Made by a program: the position numbers and the translations under genes
NCBI GenBank assembly: GCA_963930655.1
Contig: OZ005605.1
Coordinates: 14,391,501 to 14,455,500 of the forward strand
Source of the DNA: Myrica gale
Lineage: Eukaryota; Streptophyta; Magnoliopsida; Fagales; Myricaceae
Length of the DNA: 64,000 bases
Direction: 5' to 3'
Notes under the pieces: generated by a model
What the model was told of the DNA's origin: nothing
The model's database searches: none
The model's input: only the letters and a program-made list of their open reading frames with translations
Shown here: positions 49,795 to 61,700 of the stretch, piece after piece
Layout of the letters: each line of letters begins with the position of its first letter
How positions within the stretch are numbered: position 1 is the first letter of the stretch

Positions 49795-52700
49795 GTAAGC
49801 ACCACCTGCAAAGCTTTCTAATTATGCTTGGTGGTTCAAGAGTATCTTAATTAGTAATCAACCTTCTATTGGTTTAGTTACCTTAGTTGCCTGAGACATG
49901 CTTCTGCGAATAGTTGACTTTTTATTTGTTGATTAGAACTTCATTTGACTCTGGTGTGTAAAGCTGCTCATCCTTACTCTAGTAATTTGGGAACATCCCA
50001 TTTCTTCTTTTTATTGAGCCTCTCAAATTCCATGGAGTGTATGCCTTTATACATGTCTCCTTTCAATAGGTTTTTGAGTCTCTAATGGAAAAACGTAGCA
50101 AAAAAAAGTCTCTAATGGAAAAGAGTGAATCTTAGTTACATAACTAGGAATGACTGCTTGTTTTAAGTATATCAGAGTATAATTTGAGACCCCTAAGTTG
50201 TCTAAAGGTTGGTGTTTGCCAAATTAGGGACATATAATATGCCTAGAATGATAGGTTTATTTACCATAAAAATGGATAGCTTCAGTTTGACTGCGATAAT
50301 TGAGATTTATGGATGATATACTAGCAAAATAGATCAAAGGTGCTGACATGGAAGAAGATAATTGGTGGATGTGGCCGTGCAATTTCTCTCATGGGCTTTA
50401 TTGAGAGTGTTTATCTTATTGGTTCCTCTTCACTATATATTGTTTTTTTCCCATGGTTTAAATTAGCACATCTAATATTATTATATTGGAGATTAAACTT
50501 TCATTTCAGTACATTTTAGTGCTCCATTTTTTACTATGGCAGAGGTTGGATCTTCGGGGCCGCAGAGTACGCAGTCTCAATTCTGGTGGCTTGAACTTGT
50601 CAACAAATTTAGAGGTAAAATGAACTCATATGTGAGGCATTATTGCTTATATGGTGCACACTATTTATGAAGAAATATGTTATAATCAAGTGCCTTGTTA
50701 TTGTTTTTAAAATTCTGTGTTAATTTCTTGTGGATTAACTTCTATCCCCCTGATGGTCGAGGCTAAGCTTCTTCCCCTGATGTTTGATTAGTGAAGTAGC
50801 TGCATGATTGATACTTAACTTGTCTCTTGTAAGATATAAGGTTAAATTCGATAGTTATCATGTGGGTGATATGTTTTTGGTTCCAATCAACAGTCCTCAT
50901 GGTTGTAGGAGTATTATTGTCAAAGTATAGGAGCTTTTACCGTCAAAATAAGGGTATTCCAAAGCCTATTGCCTTCAATTTCTATTTTAATTGCCTAGAA
51001 AAAAATCTTTTTGGATTGGACAGATTGGTTTTAAGAGATGAATTGGGACACGGGGTTGATGCACATGGATGTAAAAAATTAAGTCACAAAATTTTAAATA
51101 ATGATTTCTAGGATTCTTTGAGAGACTGAGTACTGTAGTTATTTCCTGGAACCCTTGCTTAATTTACGTCAAGAGTTGTTATTTTCTTTTCTGTGTTGTG
51201 AGAAAGTGGACTACTTCAAAAGGTTGAACTGTTAAAAGCTAAACTTGTAGTCTGATACCTCTTTATCATGGTTGTCTAAAATCAGGTCGTAAGTTCTTAA
51301 AGCATGAGTTGAATATATGAGTGCTGATAATCTTTCTTGCAGTTTGTATATCTCAGAGACAATCTTTTGTCTACATTGGAAGGAGTTGAGATACTGAAGA
51401 GGGTGAAGGTTTGTTATTTTATGAGATGTATATATACCAATTTAGTTCTTCATTCCATTCAATGTCCATTTTTCCTGAAACTAGAACAATAGACTTTTAA
51501 TGTTTTGTATAGATTTGCAAAAGAAAAGCTTGCAATTGACTGGTTGTACTATTTCTTCCTAGGTTCTTGATTTGAGCTTCAATGACTTTAAAGGGCCTGG
51601 ATTTGAACCTCTTGAAAATTGCAAAGCTCTACAGGTATATCATCTCTGAATTGCCATGACGTGGCACTTTTTGGAGTTACTGAATGCAATAACATCTTGA
51701 AATGCTTATCACTTTATTACTGGTGTAGCAACTATATCTTGCGGGAAATCAAATCACATCACTTGCAAGCCTACCGCAGCTTCCTAATTTAGAGGTAGGG
51801 CTTTGGAATGATTGCGGCTTTGCTAGCACCAATGAATGTTCAGTTTCCGGTGATTAGAATTAATTGCCTTTTTTCCCCTTCCTTCCCTCCTCCCCTCCTT
51901 GCAGTTTCTTTCTGTTGCTCAGAATAAGCTGAAGTCTCTCTCAATGGCAAGTCAACCTCGACTGCAGGTCTGTTGTTGTTTTCAAGCTAATTGCTTCTTC
52001 CGTGAAAGATATAGGACTTCCTATTCTTTATTTGAAACTTTTGTAGGTATTAGCTGCAAGCAAAAACAAAATTTCAACTCTGAAGGGTTTCCCGCATTTA
52101 CCGTTTCTTGAGGTTAGTGGTGTCTGTTTGTTAGTCTCTCTATGTTAAACATGGTAGTCTTAGATTTTCTTATTTTCACTCATATTGTCTAGTATGGATG
52201 CTTAGCGCTAGTGTTGATCACGTCAAATATTTGTGGTGAACATGCTGAGGTAATCTGGTGGGTTAAAATCACTTTGATTTTAGGGTCCATTATGTGCAAA
52301 ACATGGCTATTGATATTTTGAAGGTTGGAAATTGTTTTGACATTGCAATGTACGGAAATACGGCAATGTGTTTGAGATAATTCATCATGACACTGGTATA
52401 AGGATTTGTAGGTTTTGTAAATTCAAAGTTGGATTATTTGAAGTATCTTGATTGCCCAATTTTTCAGCGCGCAGATTTTGAAAATATAGCAAACACTTCT
52501 TTCAGAATTACATCCATTGTTCTAGTAATTGCTATGAGCAAAGATGAGCTGTATTAGTTATCTTGCTATTTTTGAATTTGGTCCGTTAGTGTCTTGACTT
52601 GCATCTAAGACAAGTCCAGTCATTATCAGATCTGATTTACCTTCTTTGGACTTTAAATTCTCATATATTTATTTTCAACTTGTAAAATGTTTCATTTCCT

Positions 52701-55700
52701 ATGTACTAGTTAGTTATAGGAGAAAAATAAAATTCAAGGGATTCATGAGTTGGAAATACTTTACATAGTGATTCTATCTACTTAATATACAAGCTGGTAC
52801 TTACATATAGTTATACTTTGTGGTTGTATGTCCTGCTGCAGCATTTAAGAGTGGAAGAGAATCCTATCCTGAAGATGCCTCATCTCGAAGCAGCTTCCAT
52901 TTTGCTCGTTGGTCCCACTTTGAAAAAGTTTAATGATCGAGGTACCTTGTAATGCATATATGTTTTGGTGCTCAATTGTTGCTTCCTGCTCTATAAGAGT
53001 TTTGCCCCTAAATATAGTTCAGTTTAATTACTATTGAATTTTCCTTCTGTAAAATGCGGAAACTTAGATCTTTCCCGCAATGAGCTAGCTTTAGCAAAGC
53101 GTTATCCTGCACAGACGGCTTTGTGCATCAGAGATGGTTGGGAGTTTTGCCGTCCAGAGCATGCAACAGGTGCATTATAATAATCACGACATCAAATTTT
53201 TTTCCTTGGTAACTGCTTTTTGTTACAATAACCCATACTTCATTAATTCAGGTTGGAATATAAATATCCCATCTTTTTTTATAGAGACAGCAATGCTTTA
53301 TTCAGTGGTTAATCTGGTGATACTATAAAGCAATATATTTATCTTCCTATCTTCTTGTAAAGTTCATAACATTTGATAAATAAATGCTTCGGAATTTCAT
53401 TATCTTCTGTATGTTCTGTCTACATTTGGGGGTTTTAACTACAAATTTCTGGAGATGATGATCAAGAACTTATTTATGATTAAATGTGTATTTATCCTTT
53501 GGATTTGTTTTAAAGTTAAATGTGTTTTGGTGATAGTGTTTTTGCTCTGGAGTATTCTTTTCAGCTTTACATGAATGTTCAAATAAGGTTCTAGCATGTG
53601 GTTTCAGTTTGGCAGTGTTCAATGCAACTGGAAGTTCTGCATGTATCGATAATTATAGATAGTCATTACATACGTGTATCTATATGTAGAGCATTCTGAC
53701 AATGACACATGTTATTTTATGTGTTCTGGGGCAGAGACAACTTTTCGCTTTCTTGCTGAGAAATGGAAGGATCATTTACCTTCGGGGTACATGCTTAAGG
53801 AAGCTTCTATGGATCAGCCTTTTGAAGAAGATGCTTGTCATTGTCACTTTATTTTTGTGCAAGACAGTGCATTGACCACTGACCCACAATTAGTTTTAAA
53901 CTATCAATGGTTTGTGGGAGAGAGAATGCTTTCGAGTTTTGTTGCTATTCCCGATGCTACTGGAGAGGTAACTAATTTTTGCATTGTAATTATTATATCT
54001 TAATTTTTAAATCGCCGCCAATGCTTCTTTGTTTGTCATACTGTATGATACAATGGTCAGGTTTACTGGCCAAAGCGGGAAGACGTTGGTAAAATCTTAA
54101 AAGCGGAGTGTACTCCTCTACTAGGAGAAACAAAATATGCGTCTATTTTTGCAATATCCTCACCAGTTTCACCAGGTACACACTTCTCTGTAATTTCTTT
54201 GGGTTTGAAGGGTTGATTTTCGACGTTCATTTTAGTCAATCAAGTATTTATCTGGAATGCTTTTTGCACATGTTAGGTGCACAATTATGTGAACCTAGTA
54301 GTTCTCTACATCAATTCCTGTCTTGCTAAAAGAGATTACTCAAAATATGAGATGTCTATAAGAAAATATATTTACTTTGTCTCCTAACATGCTTTTCAGT
54401 TCATAGTTTAGATTAAAACTGCAGGAATGGTAACTTAAGATTAGGATTCTCCAGTAAAGTTTGCCCGAACAATTAAACTGCTGCAAAAGTGTGGTTTTAG
54501 TTTTGTTTTAAGGGAATTAGACAGAAGTTTGAAGAATAGCATATAGGCGTGTAATGTTTGAGAAAATGTTAGAAGTCCTTGGAAAATTGTAGCAAGATCG
54601 ATACTTAGATCTAAGCAAATAAACATGTCCTGGCTGGAATAAATTACGTAGCCAATATATAGTATTCCCATTTATCCGGTAAAAATATTAATTATTTATC
54701 TATTGGACACACATGGTAAAGCTTAACGCAGATAGGAAATATTTTATAACTGCACCAGTAATTTGCTAATAACAATATGTATGTAATAAATCCGCAAGCC
54801 TCTTGAGTGAAGCACTAGTAACGAAGAGTTGTTTCCCACGATCTAAATGTAACAACACCTCGGACCAAAATAGGCTCAATAAGTCTCTGTTGCAACAATA
54901 TCAATTTGCAAATCGGTAATTCCATGAAACAGGCCAGAGCAAACTATTTTCATGGTTTCTAACTTGTATGCAGTTTTGAACCTACTTCAAAATAGTAACA
55001 AGCTTCTCAATACCCACTTTAAGCTTTAAAAAAGACTCAAACCCCAACTATACAATATGCTTATAAAAAATCCACTTAACAAAACAAGTAATCATTACAA
55101 TTTTTACAGAACTTCCGTATCCTTAAGCTTATGTACATATTTCAGCACTTACAGATACACTAAGTGGAAAGAGACATATTTATATCAGTAAAATGTTATG
55201 TAAGATAAATCAGATACCTCAGTAAGTACACATTGTTAATTCTAAATTAAGGTCTAGCATCTAGAAACAAAATAATAGGACATGAATATAGTAACATCAT
55301 CTCCACAAGCTAACTTCCTAAACTGCAATGTCAAGATCACGAAGTAAGACAAATAGGTATTAGAGAATTTTATCTGAGCTAATAAGATCAAGGATAAAAA
55401 GATGGTTTTTTTCTCCGTTCTCTCTCCTCTAGGTTCTCCCCCCCGTAGGTCCATTGGTTTGTGTTACTCCTCTTAGTTCGTGGTTTGTGATGGCTTTTTT
55501 CCGTAGTTTAGTGATAGAGGCAAAGACGTTCCATTTCTCGGTTAGCAAGTTGGGTCTCGTTACGTTATCGGAGCTGAGTCGGAAGTCGCAGAGCTCCGTT
55601 CGTATAGGCAGATTTGGGGTGGTTTGGCTTGCCAACCTCTTTGGCAAACTGGAGGAGGGGAAAGAAGACAAGGGTCTGTCGGTGAAGTTCAATGAATCCT

Positions 55701-58700
55701 CCCGTGAGTTTCTTGCCCAGAAATGCTCGAATGAGCATGGTAGATACATAGTGTTGGTGGAATTTGGGGACAGAAGGCGGAGGGGGGCAGTCAGGATTCC
55801 AGAGGGGCGATCGGGCTTTGGATGGCAGGCTTTCGGTCAGACTTGCGAGGAGATGGTTTCTGTCATTGGTGAGCTGCATCGATCAAACTCGGGGTATGCA
55901 GTGTCAGAGTTTAGGCCGGGAGTTTCCTTTGCCCAACTGGTGAGGGGTGGCTCGCCGGAGATGATGAAGGAGGAGGGTGAGGGGGAGCTTCGTACCCATC
56001 ATGATGGCAACGTTAACCTGCAGGACAAAGTTAGTTTCCCTATGGCGGCACCTGCAGGCCGAAGTCTGTCCTCAGTTGTTTTCCCAATGGGCGAAGAAGG
56101 TCACGTGACTTCTTTTCGAAAAAAGGCTTTGCATGCTTCTGCTGCCGTTTCAGTTTCCAACGAGTTGACATTTAATGCTCAGTCGGCGGACAACATGGTG
56201 ATTGACGTGTCTTTTTGGAGAGTCAAGTTGATGAGGTTCAGAGCAGAAATTGACGCTCTGTTAAGTCTTTTGGGAAAGGAGGATGGACCGGGTATTTTGC
56301 GAGAAGACTCTTTAGGCCATACGGTTGAGTATGTGTGGGGTAAGCAGGAACCATTACCCCCGCAGGTTCTGTTGAAGGATGCTGGGCTGGGCCCAATTCT
56401 TTCAACTCCTGTTAACTTGGTAGTGGGTAATGGGCTGGTGTCTGTGGGCCCTTCGGAAGATTTTAGCCTTTTGCAGCCTTCAGATGTGGACAATGGGTCG
56501 GACAAGCCTGGGTCTGTGTCGGGTCTTCCTCGTGACCCGTTGCTGCCGAGAGGTTTCGTCGACGTTAAGGTTGCTGAAGTGGCACGCGGTGCTATCCAGC
56601 TCGCGCCGGAGGAAGGTTCATCGCCGGTGCCTTCTGAGGTGCGACGCAACTGTACGGTGGTCGTTCCGGCGCCGGAGCGGTCGCCGTGCTCCAGTCCTGC
56701 GCATGCAGACGTGGATTTCTCTTCGCCGGGGGTGTTTTGCATGCCGAATCTCTGTCCTGAAGGTTCAGAAGGGTTTCCGGCGCCGATAATGTCACCGAGA
56801 TCTAGTCCTGTGCATGTCGAAGTAGTTGTTACTTCTCCGGGGGAGTTGCTTAGGCCGAGCCTCATTCCTGAAGGCCTTGCTGGGGTCGCTGGGTCTTCCT
56901 TAATACTCCTGGAAGGCCTGGGGGCGTCGGGAGTCCAGTGTGGAGGGGATGGGCTGGGTGTTGGGCCTGCTGGGGATATTCAGTCACTTGGGCCGCGTAG
57001 TGGGAGTGCAGAGGGGGTGGGCCCGTTTTGTGTTGAAGCTGGGTGCATGGTGGAAGGGATTGGTGGGGCGGGTGACGCGGGAGGGGAGATGTCTTTGGTT
57101 GTGGTTGCCGAACAAGAGCTGGGTATGGGTCCTCTGGCAGTATGTAGCCCTGACGGAGGGGAGATTGTGTGCTCGGGGAATGCCGGGGCTTCAGTGGGCA
57201 AATCTCCGGAGTGGGTCTTAGATATGGTATCCTCTGTTGGACATTTGGTTGGGGTGTCGTGTGACGGTCACGAGGAAGAGCTGAGGAATCTCTTTGCTGC
57301 GTTGGAACGTGATAGGGTGCAGCATAGTTCCAAAAATTCTAGAAAATCCAGCGGAAAGATGATAAGGGAGTTGCAGGGATTGTATTCTTCGATTAACTAT
57401 GACGGGTCTTCTTCGTGTGCTAGGAAAACTAAGATCAAAAGGCGGGCTTCTTGAGTTGGACTGTTAGGAGGGATTCATGGGAGGTGGGGTTTGGGAGAAC
57501 GATGGTCGAGGTTGCTCATGGGAGTTGCAGGGCTTTGTTTTGTTTGGTGGTTTTTGGGGGCTTTCAGTATAATCTCTTGTACTGTTGACACCGTTGTTGT
57601 GTCTTTTTTTTTCCTTTAATAAAATTGACTTATCAAAAAAAAAAATTTATCTGAGCTACGAAACCAGTTCACAAAGCATGGTAATAGCTGTAAATGTAAA
57701 TATCATGTTATTGTCAGAAGCTTATAGCCTAGGATTATAAAGCATGGTAACCAATTGTGCATCATACGTTATGGAGCAACTGTACTAAGATCACAAAACA
57801 TGTACCGAGCTATCACCACATATCTCACCTAATATGGTACCATTGTACCGCTACCAGACTATTATCATATGTCATTGAGCACAATACTAAGATCAGAAAG
57901 CGTAGTACTTTGTAGGTTCATCAAACTCCATATCATAGTACCAAGATCGCTAAGCACAATATATTCTAGTTTCTCAACGCGGTATGCAACATTTTCTTGT
58001 CATCCAGTTTTCAATGTATGATATTTGTGGGTGTTTCATCTGTTAGACCGTTCTGATGGGTAGGTTCTCTGATTTTTGATATCGGTGTTTGGATTATGGC
58101 GACATTTTCTCGCAATTTTCGTATTGAGTCGAAGGAACTACAAGTGTTTATTAATGCTAAGGGTGAGATTAAGTTTTCCGAGTGGAGTGTTAAGTCTGTG
58201 AACTTGATTCATTTGGGGAGGTATGTCTGTTTGGATGGTTAATATGTCGAGTAAATTGATGGAAGCTAGTCTTGGAGTTGATTTTGCCTCTAAGTTTAAC
58301 AAATCTAGATGTGGATTCCAGGGTCAACGATGTTCTAATAAGGGTGGTAGGTATGTAGTGGTAGCAGAATATGGTGGGAGAAGAAAGGTGGGGGCGGTGA
58401 TGGTTCCAGAAGGCAAAAATGGTCACGGGTGGTAGATTATGAATCGTGTCTTCTGGGAGGTGGTTGCTTTCTTTTGCATCTCCCGTCCTTCTGTTCTGCG
58501 AAGTCTTTGGGTTCATCAAGCATTAGACATGATGTCTCTTTCGCTAAGGTGGTGCAGTCTCTAGTGGTGGCGGTTGAAGAGAGGAGGTCGAGCCTCAGTT
58601 TTGAAAATTTTGGATATGGCAGAATTTCGGTGGATTCCAAAACGTCTAATGATTTACCTGCAGGAGGGGCGGCAGACGTTATGACTCCCAATATGATTTC

Positions 58701-61700
58701 CATTAATGTGACGAAGGCTGGATATTTGGATGGAAAGCGTGCTGTTGTTTTGCCGGGAGGGAATGTGGCGTCATTTAATGTTGCTGACCTGTGGAACCAT
58801 ATTACGGGCCTAAAAAGAGAAGTGGATAGGCTGGTTGCCTTTGTTCAATAAGGCCTTACTTGGGAAGTGGTTGTGGCGGTTCGCTACGGATACTAATAGT
58901 TTATGGAGGCATGTCATTTTGGAGAAGTATTGTTGCGAGGTGGGGGGATGGAGGACTCCGGTGGTTAAGGATTCTTTTGGGGTGAGCTTGTGGAAGCATA
59001 TTAGTAGTGGGTGGGCATACTTCTATGAGAGGCTCTTTTTTGTGGTGGGGTGCGGGCTTAGAGTTCATTTTTGGAATGATCTTTAGTGTGGAGAGAGAAT
59101 TTTAAGGTTAGATTTCCCTCTCCTTTTCTCTTTGGCTCAGAATCAGGATGCATTGATGGCAGATTATTTGGAGGATAGGTCGGGAACTACGATTTGGAAT
59201 GTTTAGTTTTCTAGAACCGCCAATGATTGAGAGTTGGATGAATTTGCGGCCTTTTATTCTTTGCTGTATGGGTAGGTTGTTAGGAGAGGGGAGGTTGATA
59301 AGATGAGGTGGTGGAATTCCAAAATCGGTGCCTTTTCGGTCAAGTCTATGTATAGATCTCTTTCGAGGGATATTGATTTAGGTTTCCCTTGGCGTCAGTG
59401 CAGGAAGACTTTGGCTCCCTCTAGAGTTTTTTTTTTGGCTTGGGAGGTTGCTCATGGGAGAGTGTTGACTATTGACAACTTGAGGAGGGGCTTTTACTTG
59501 ACTGATTGGTGTTTCTTGTGTAAAGGCGAGGGGGGGGGGTCTGTGGATCCTCTTTTTCTGCATTGTTCGGTGGCTAGAGGGTTGTGGGCGTATTTATTTT
59601 GCATTATGAACCTTTCTTGGGTTATGCCAAGGAGGGTGATTGAGGTGTTGAGGGGCTGGAAAAAGCAGTTGGACAACCCCATTGCTTTGGCAGTGTGGAG
59701 GATGATTCCTCTTGCTGTTTGGTGGATCTTGTGGAGGGAGATGAACAATAGATGCTTCGAAAATTCGGAGCGGTCTTTGGATAGCTTAAGGAGTCTTGTT
59801 TTGCAATCGCTTTTTCTTTGGGCTAATGTGATGTTGGGTTATCATTTTTCGGGTTTTTCGGATTTTCTTAGCTTTCTTGCTTGCTTATGTTAGGGGTTTT
59901 CAGTATAGTCTTTTGTATGGTTGACTCTGTTGTTTTGTATATTTGGTTTTTCTTTTTTAATAAGATTGGCTTACTTATAAAAAAAAAAGTTTTACAGTCT
60001 CCCAGGCAATAATAAAACCTGATTTATGAATATTTTCCCAACATTTTAGAACACTGCGCTTTGATCTCCATCACAAGAAAAATAAGAATCTATAAACAAG
60101 GGTGTCACACCAGCTATCTGGCTTTCCAAATTTATCTTTGAATACATTAGGGCTTCTTTACAAGGTTAAGTACTTCTTCCATCAACAAAAAACAAAACAA
60201 ACAGCATCTGCAGTGTTAGAAGAATTCACCATTTAGCTTCCATGAATGGCTATCTGAACCGGATTGAGAAGCCCCAGTCTACACTACCGAATCAAGCATA
60301 TGCTCAGAATCATGTAGTTATTGTACTGGACAGCACTTAACACAGCATAAGAACTGAAGATTGTCTTTTATCGAAGCAAACAATCTTTTATATTTTCTGT
60401 TTGAGGGATAACAACTCAAATAAGAGTTACTCAAAGATTTTTCTCATTTGGCATAACAACTCCCACAGAAGTCTAAAACACTTGAAAACTTACTCAAGGC
60501 AGCAAACAAAGCTCCTCACATTATTCTGAAATCATCAATTTTAATAAGCTATATCCCCTATTTCAAATTGGTTACCCTAACTAATCAATTTTTTAATTCT
60601 TTAAAACAAAGCTCCTTACTCCATCTATTCCAACTTTCCCTCACTTTCTATGCAAGATCTTATGGATTAAACTATCTGTCTTGTAGACTCAGCCAACGGT
60701 CTTGTAGACTCAGCCAACTGTTTTTTTTAAGCCTCGGCCAACTGTTATTGAAATAGTCTTGATATTTGCAACTTGCATCATGCCATTATTGCATCTTTTT
60801 CCTCTTTAATGTTTGTTGGCCTTCACTTTTTCTACCTTTCCTATCTTGCAAAGGAAGTGGAATTCCAAAGGTTGTGAACCTTGAAGTCCGTGGGGAACTG
60901 GTGGAGGGAAATACCATTAGAGGTTATGCTGAGGTTGCATGGTGTGGTGGGATTCCTGGAAAAGGTGTCGCTAGGTGAGCTGTATGGACAAAATAATTAT
61001 GCATGCTATTAGACAGACTATGAATATTCACATATGATATATTTTTCATGCATCACATTTAATGTATCAGGTGGGAATATGAATAAATAAACTTTTTCAA
61101 TGGGATATCTGAACATTTCGCATTTTTCAGTTGGTTGAGGAGAAAATGGAATGGCAGCCCCTTGGTAATTACTGGAGCAGAAGATGAGGAGTACCGGCTG
61201 ACTATAGATGATGTTGATTCAAGTTTAGTCTATATGTACACACCAGTAACAGAAGAAGGTGCCAAAGGAGAACCTCAATATAAGCATACAGATTTTGTAA
61301 AAGCAGGTGTGTGAGGGGAGTACATCGGTCAGTAATATGGTTTTGCTAAAGTTTTTCTTGTTCAAATTGTCTGTACGTATGTGGATGTTTTAGCTTTTCT
61401 TTGCCAATATGCCAATGCAATTGTTTCAAATGTACACCTAGGCTTTCAATTAGCTCTTATACATTTTTTTAATGTTTGATTCGTTAATTATAAATTTGTC
61501 ACCCAAAGTGCGTTCTAACACATACTAGTGGATCTTGTCTCATGATTGCAGCTCCTCCATCGGTCAGTAATGTCAAAATTAATGGAGATGTTGTTGAAGG
61601 AAATATAATCAAAGGAGTGGGTGATTACCTTGGAGGAAGAGAGGGTCCCAGCAAGTTTGAGTGGCTACGTGAGAATAAGGACACAGGGTTGGTATTCGCA

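Larger units (their letters stand above)
58060..59988 (+). mobile_element. LINE 2: internally deleted L1-type element in AIR9 intron 11
   Basis: Starts near the ORF1 ATG at 58097 (MATFSRNFRIESKEL), runs through a broken ORF1 to about 58850, then switches to the last third of ORF2 (LFNKALLGKWLWRF, then the zinc-finger-like RT-associated domain) and ends in poly(A) at 59979-59988. Endonuclease and RT core are missing. Many frameshifts. No clear target duplication; the left edge is approximate. Confidence 0.8.

Noticed and set aside
56179..56865. 228-codon minus-strand open frame
   Set aside because: It is antisense to the intact LINE ORF1 in a GC-rich region; its Pro/Ser/Thr-rich text has no domain and follows from the codon bias of the sense strand.
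58060..58097. Target duplication for LINE 2 (AGTTTTACA versus AGTTTTCAA)
   Set aside because: The match is short and imperfect, so it is not better than chance in AT-rich DNA.
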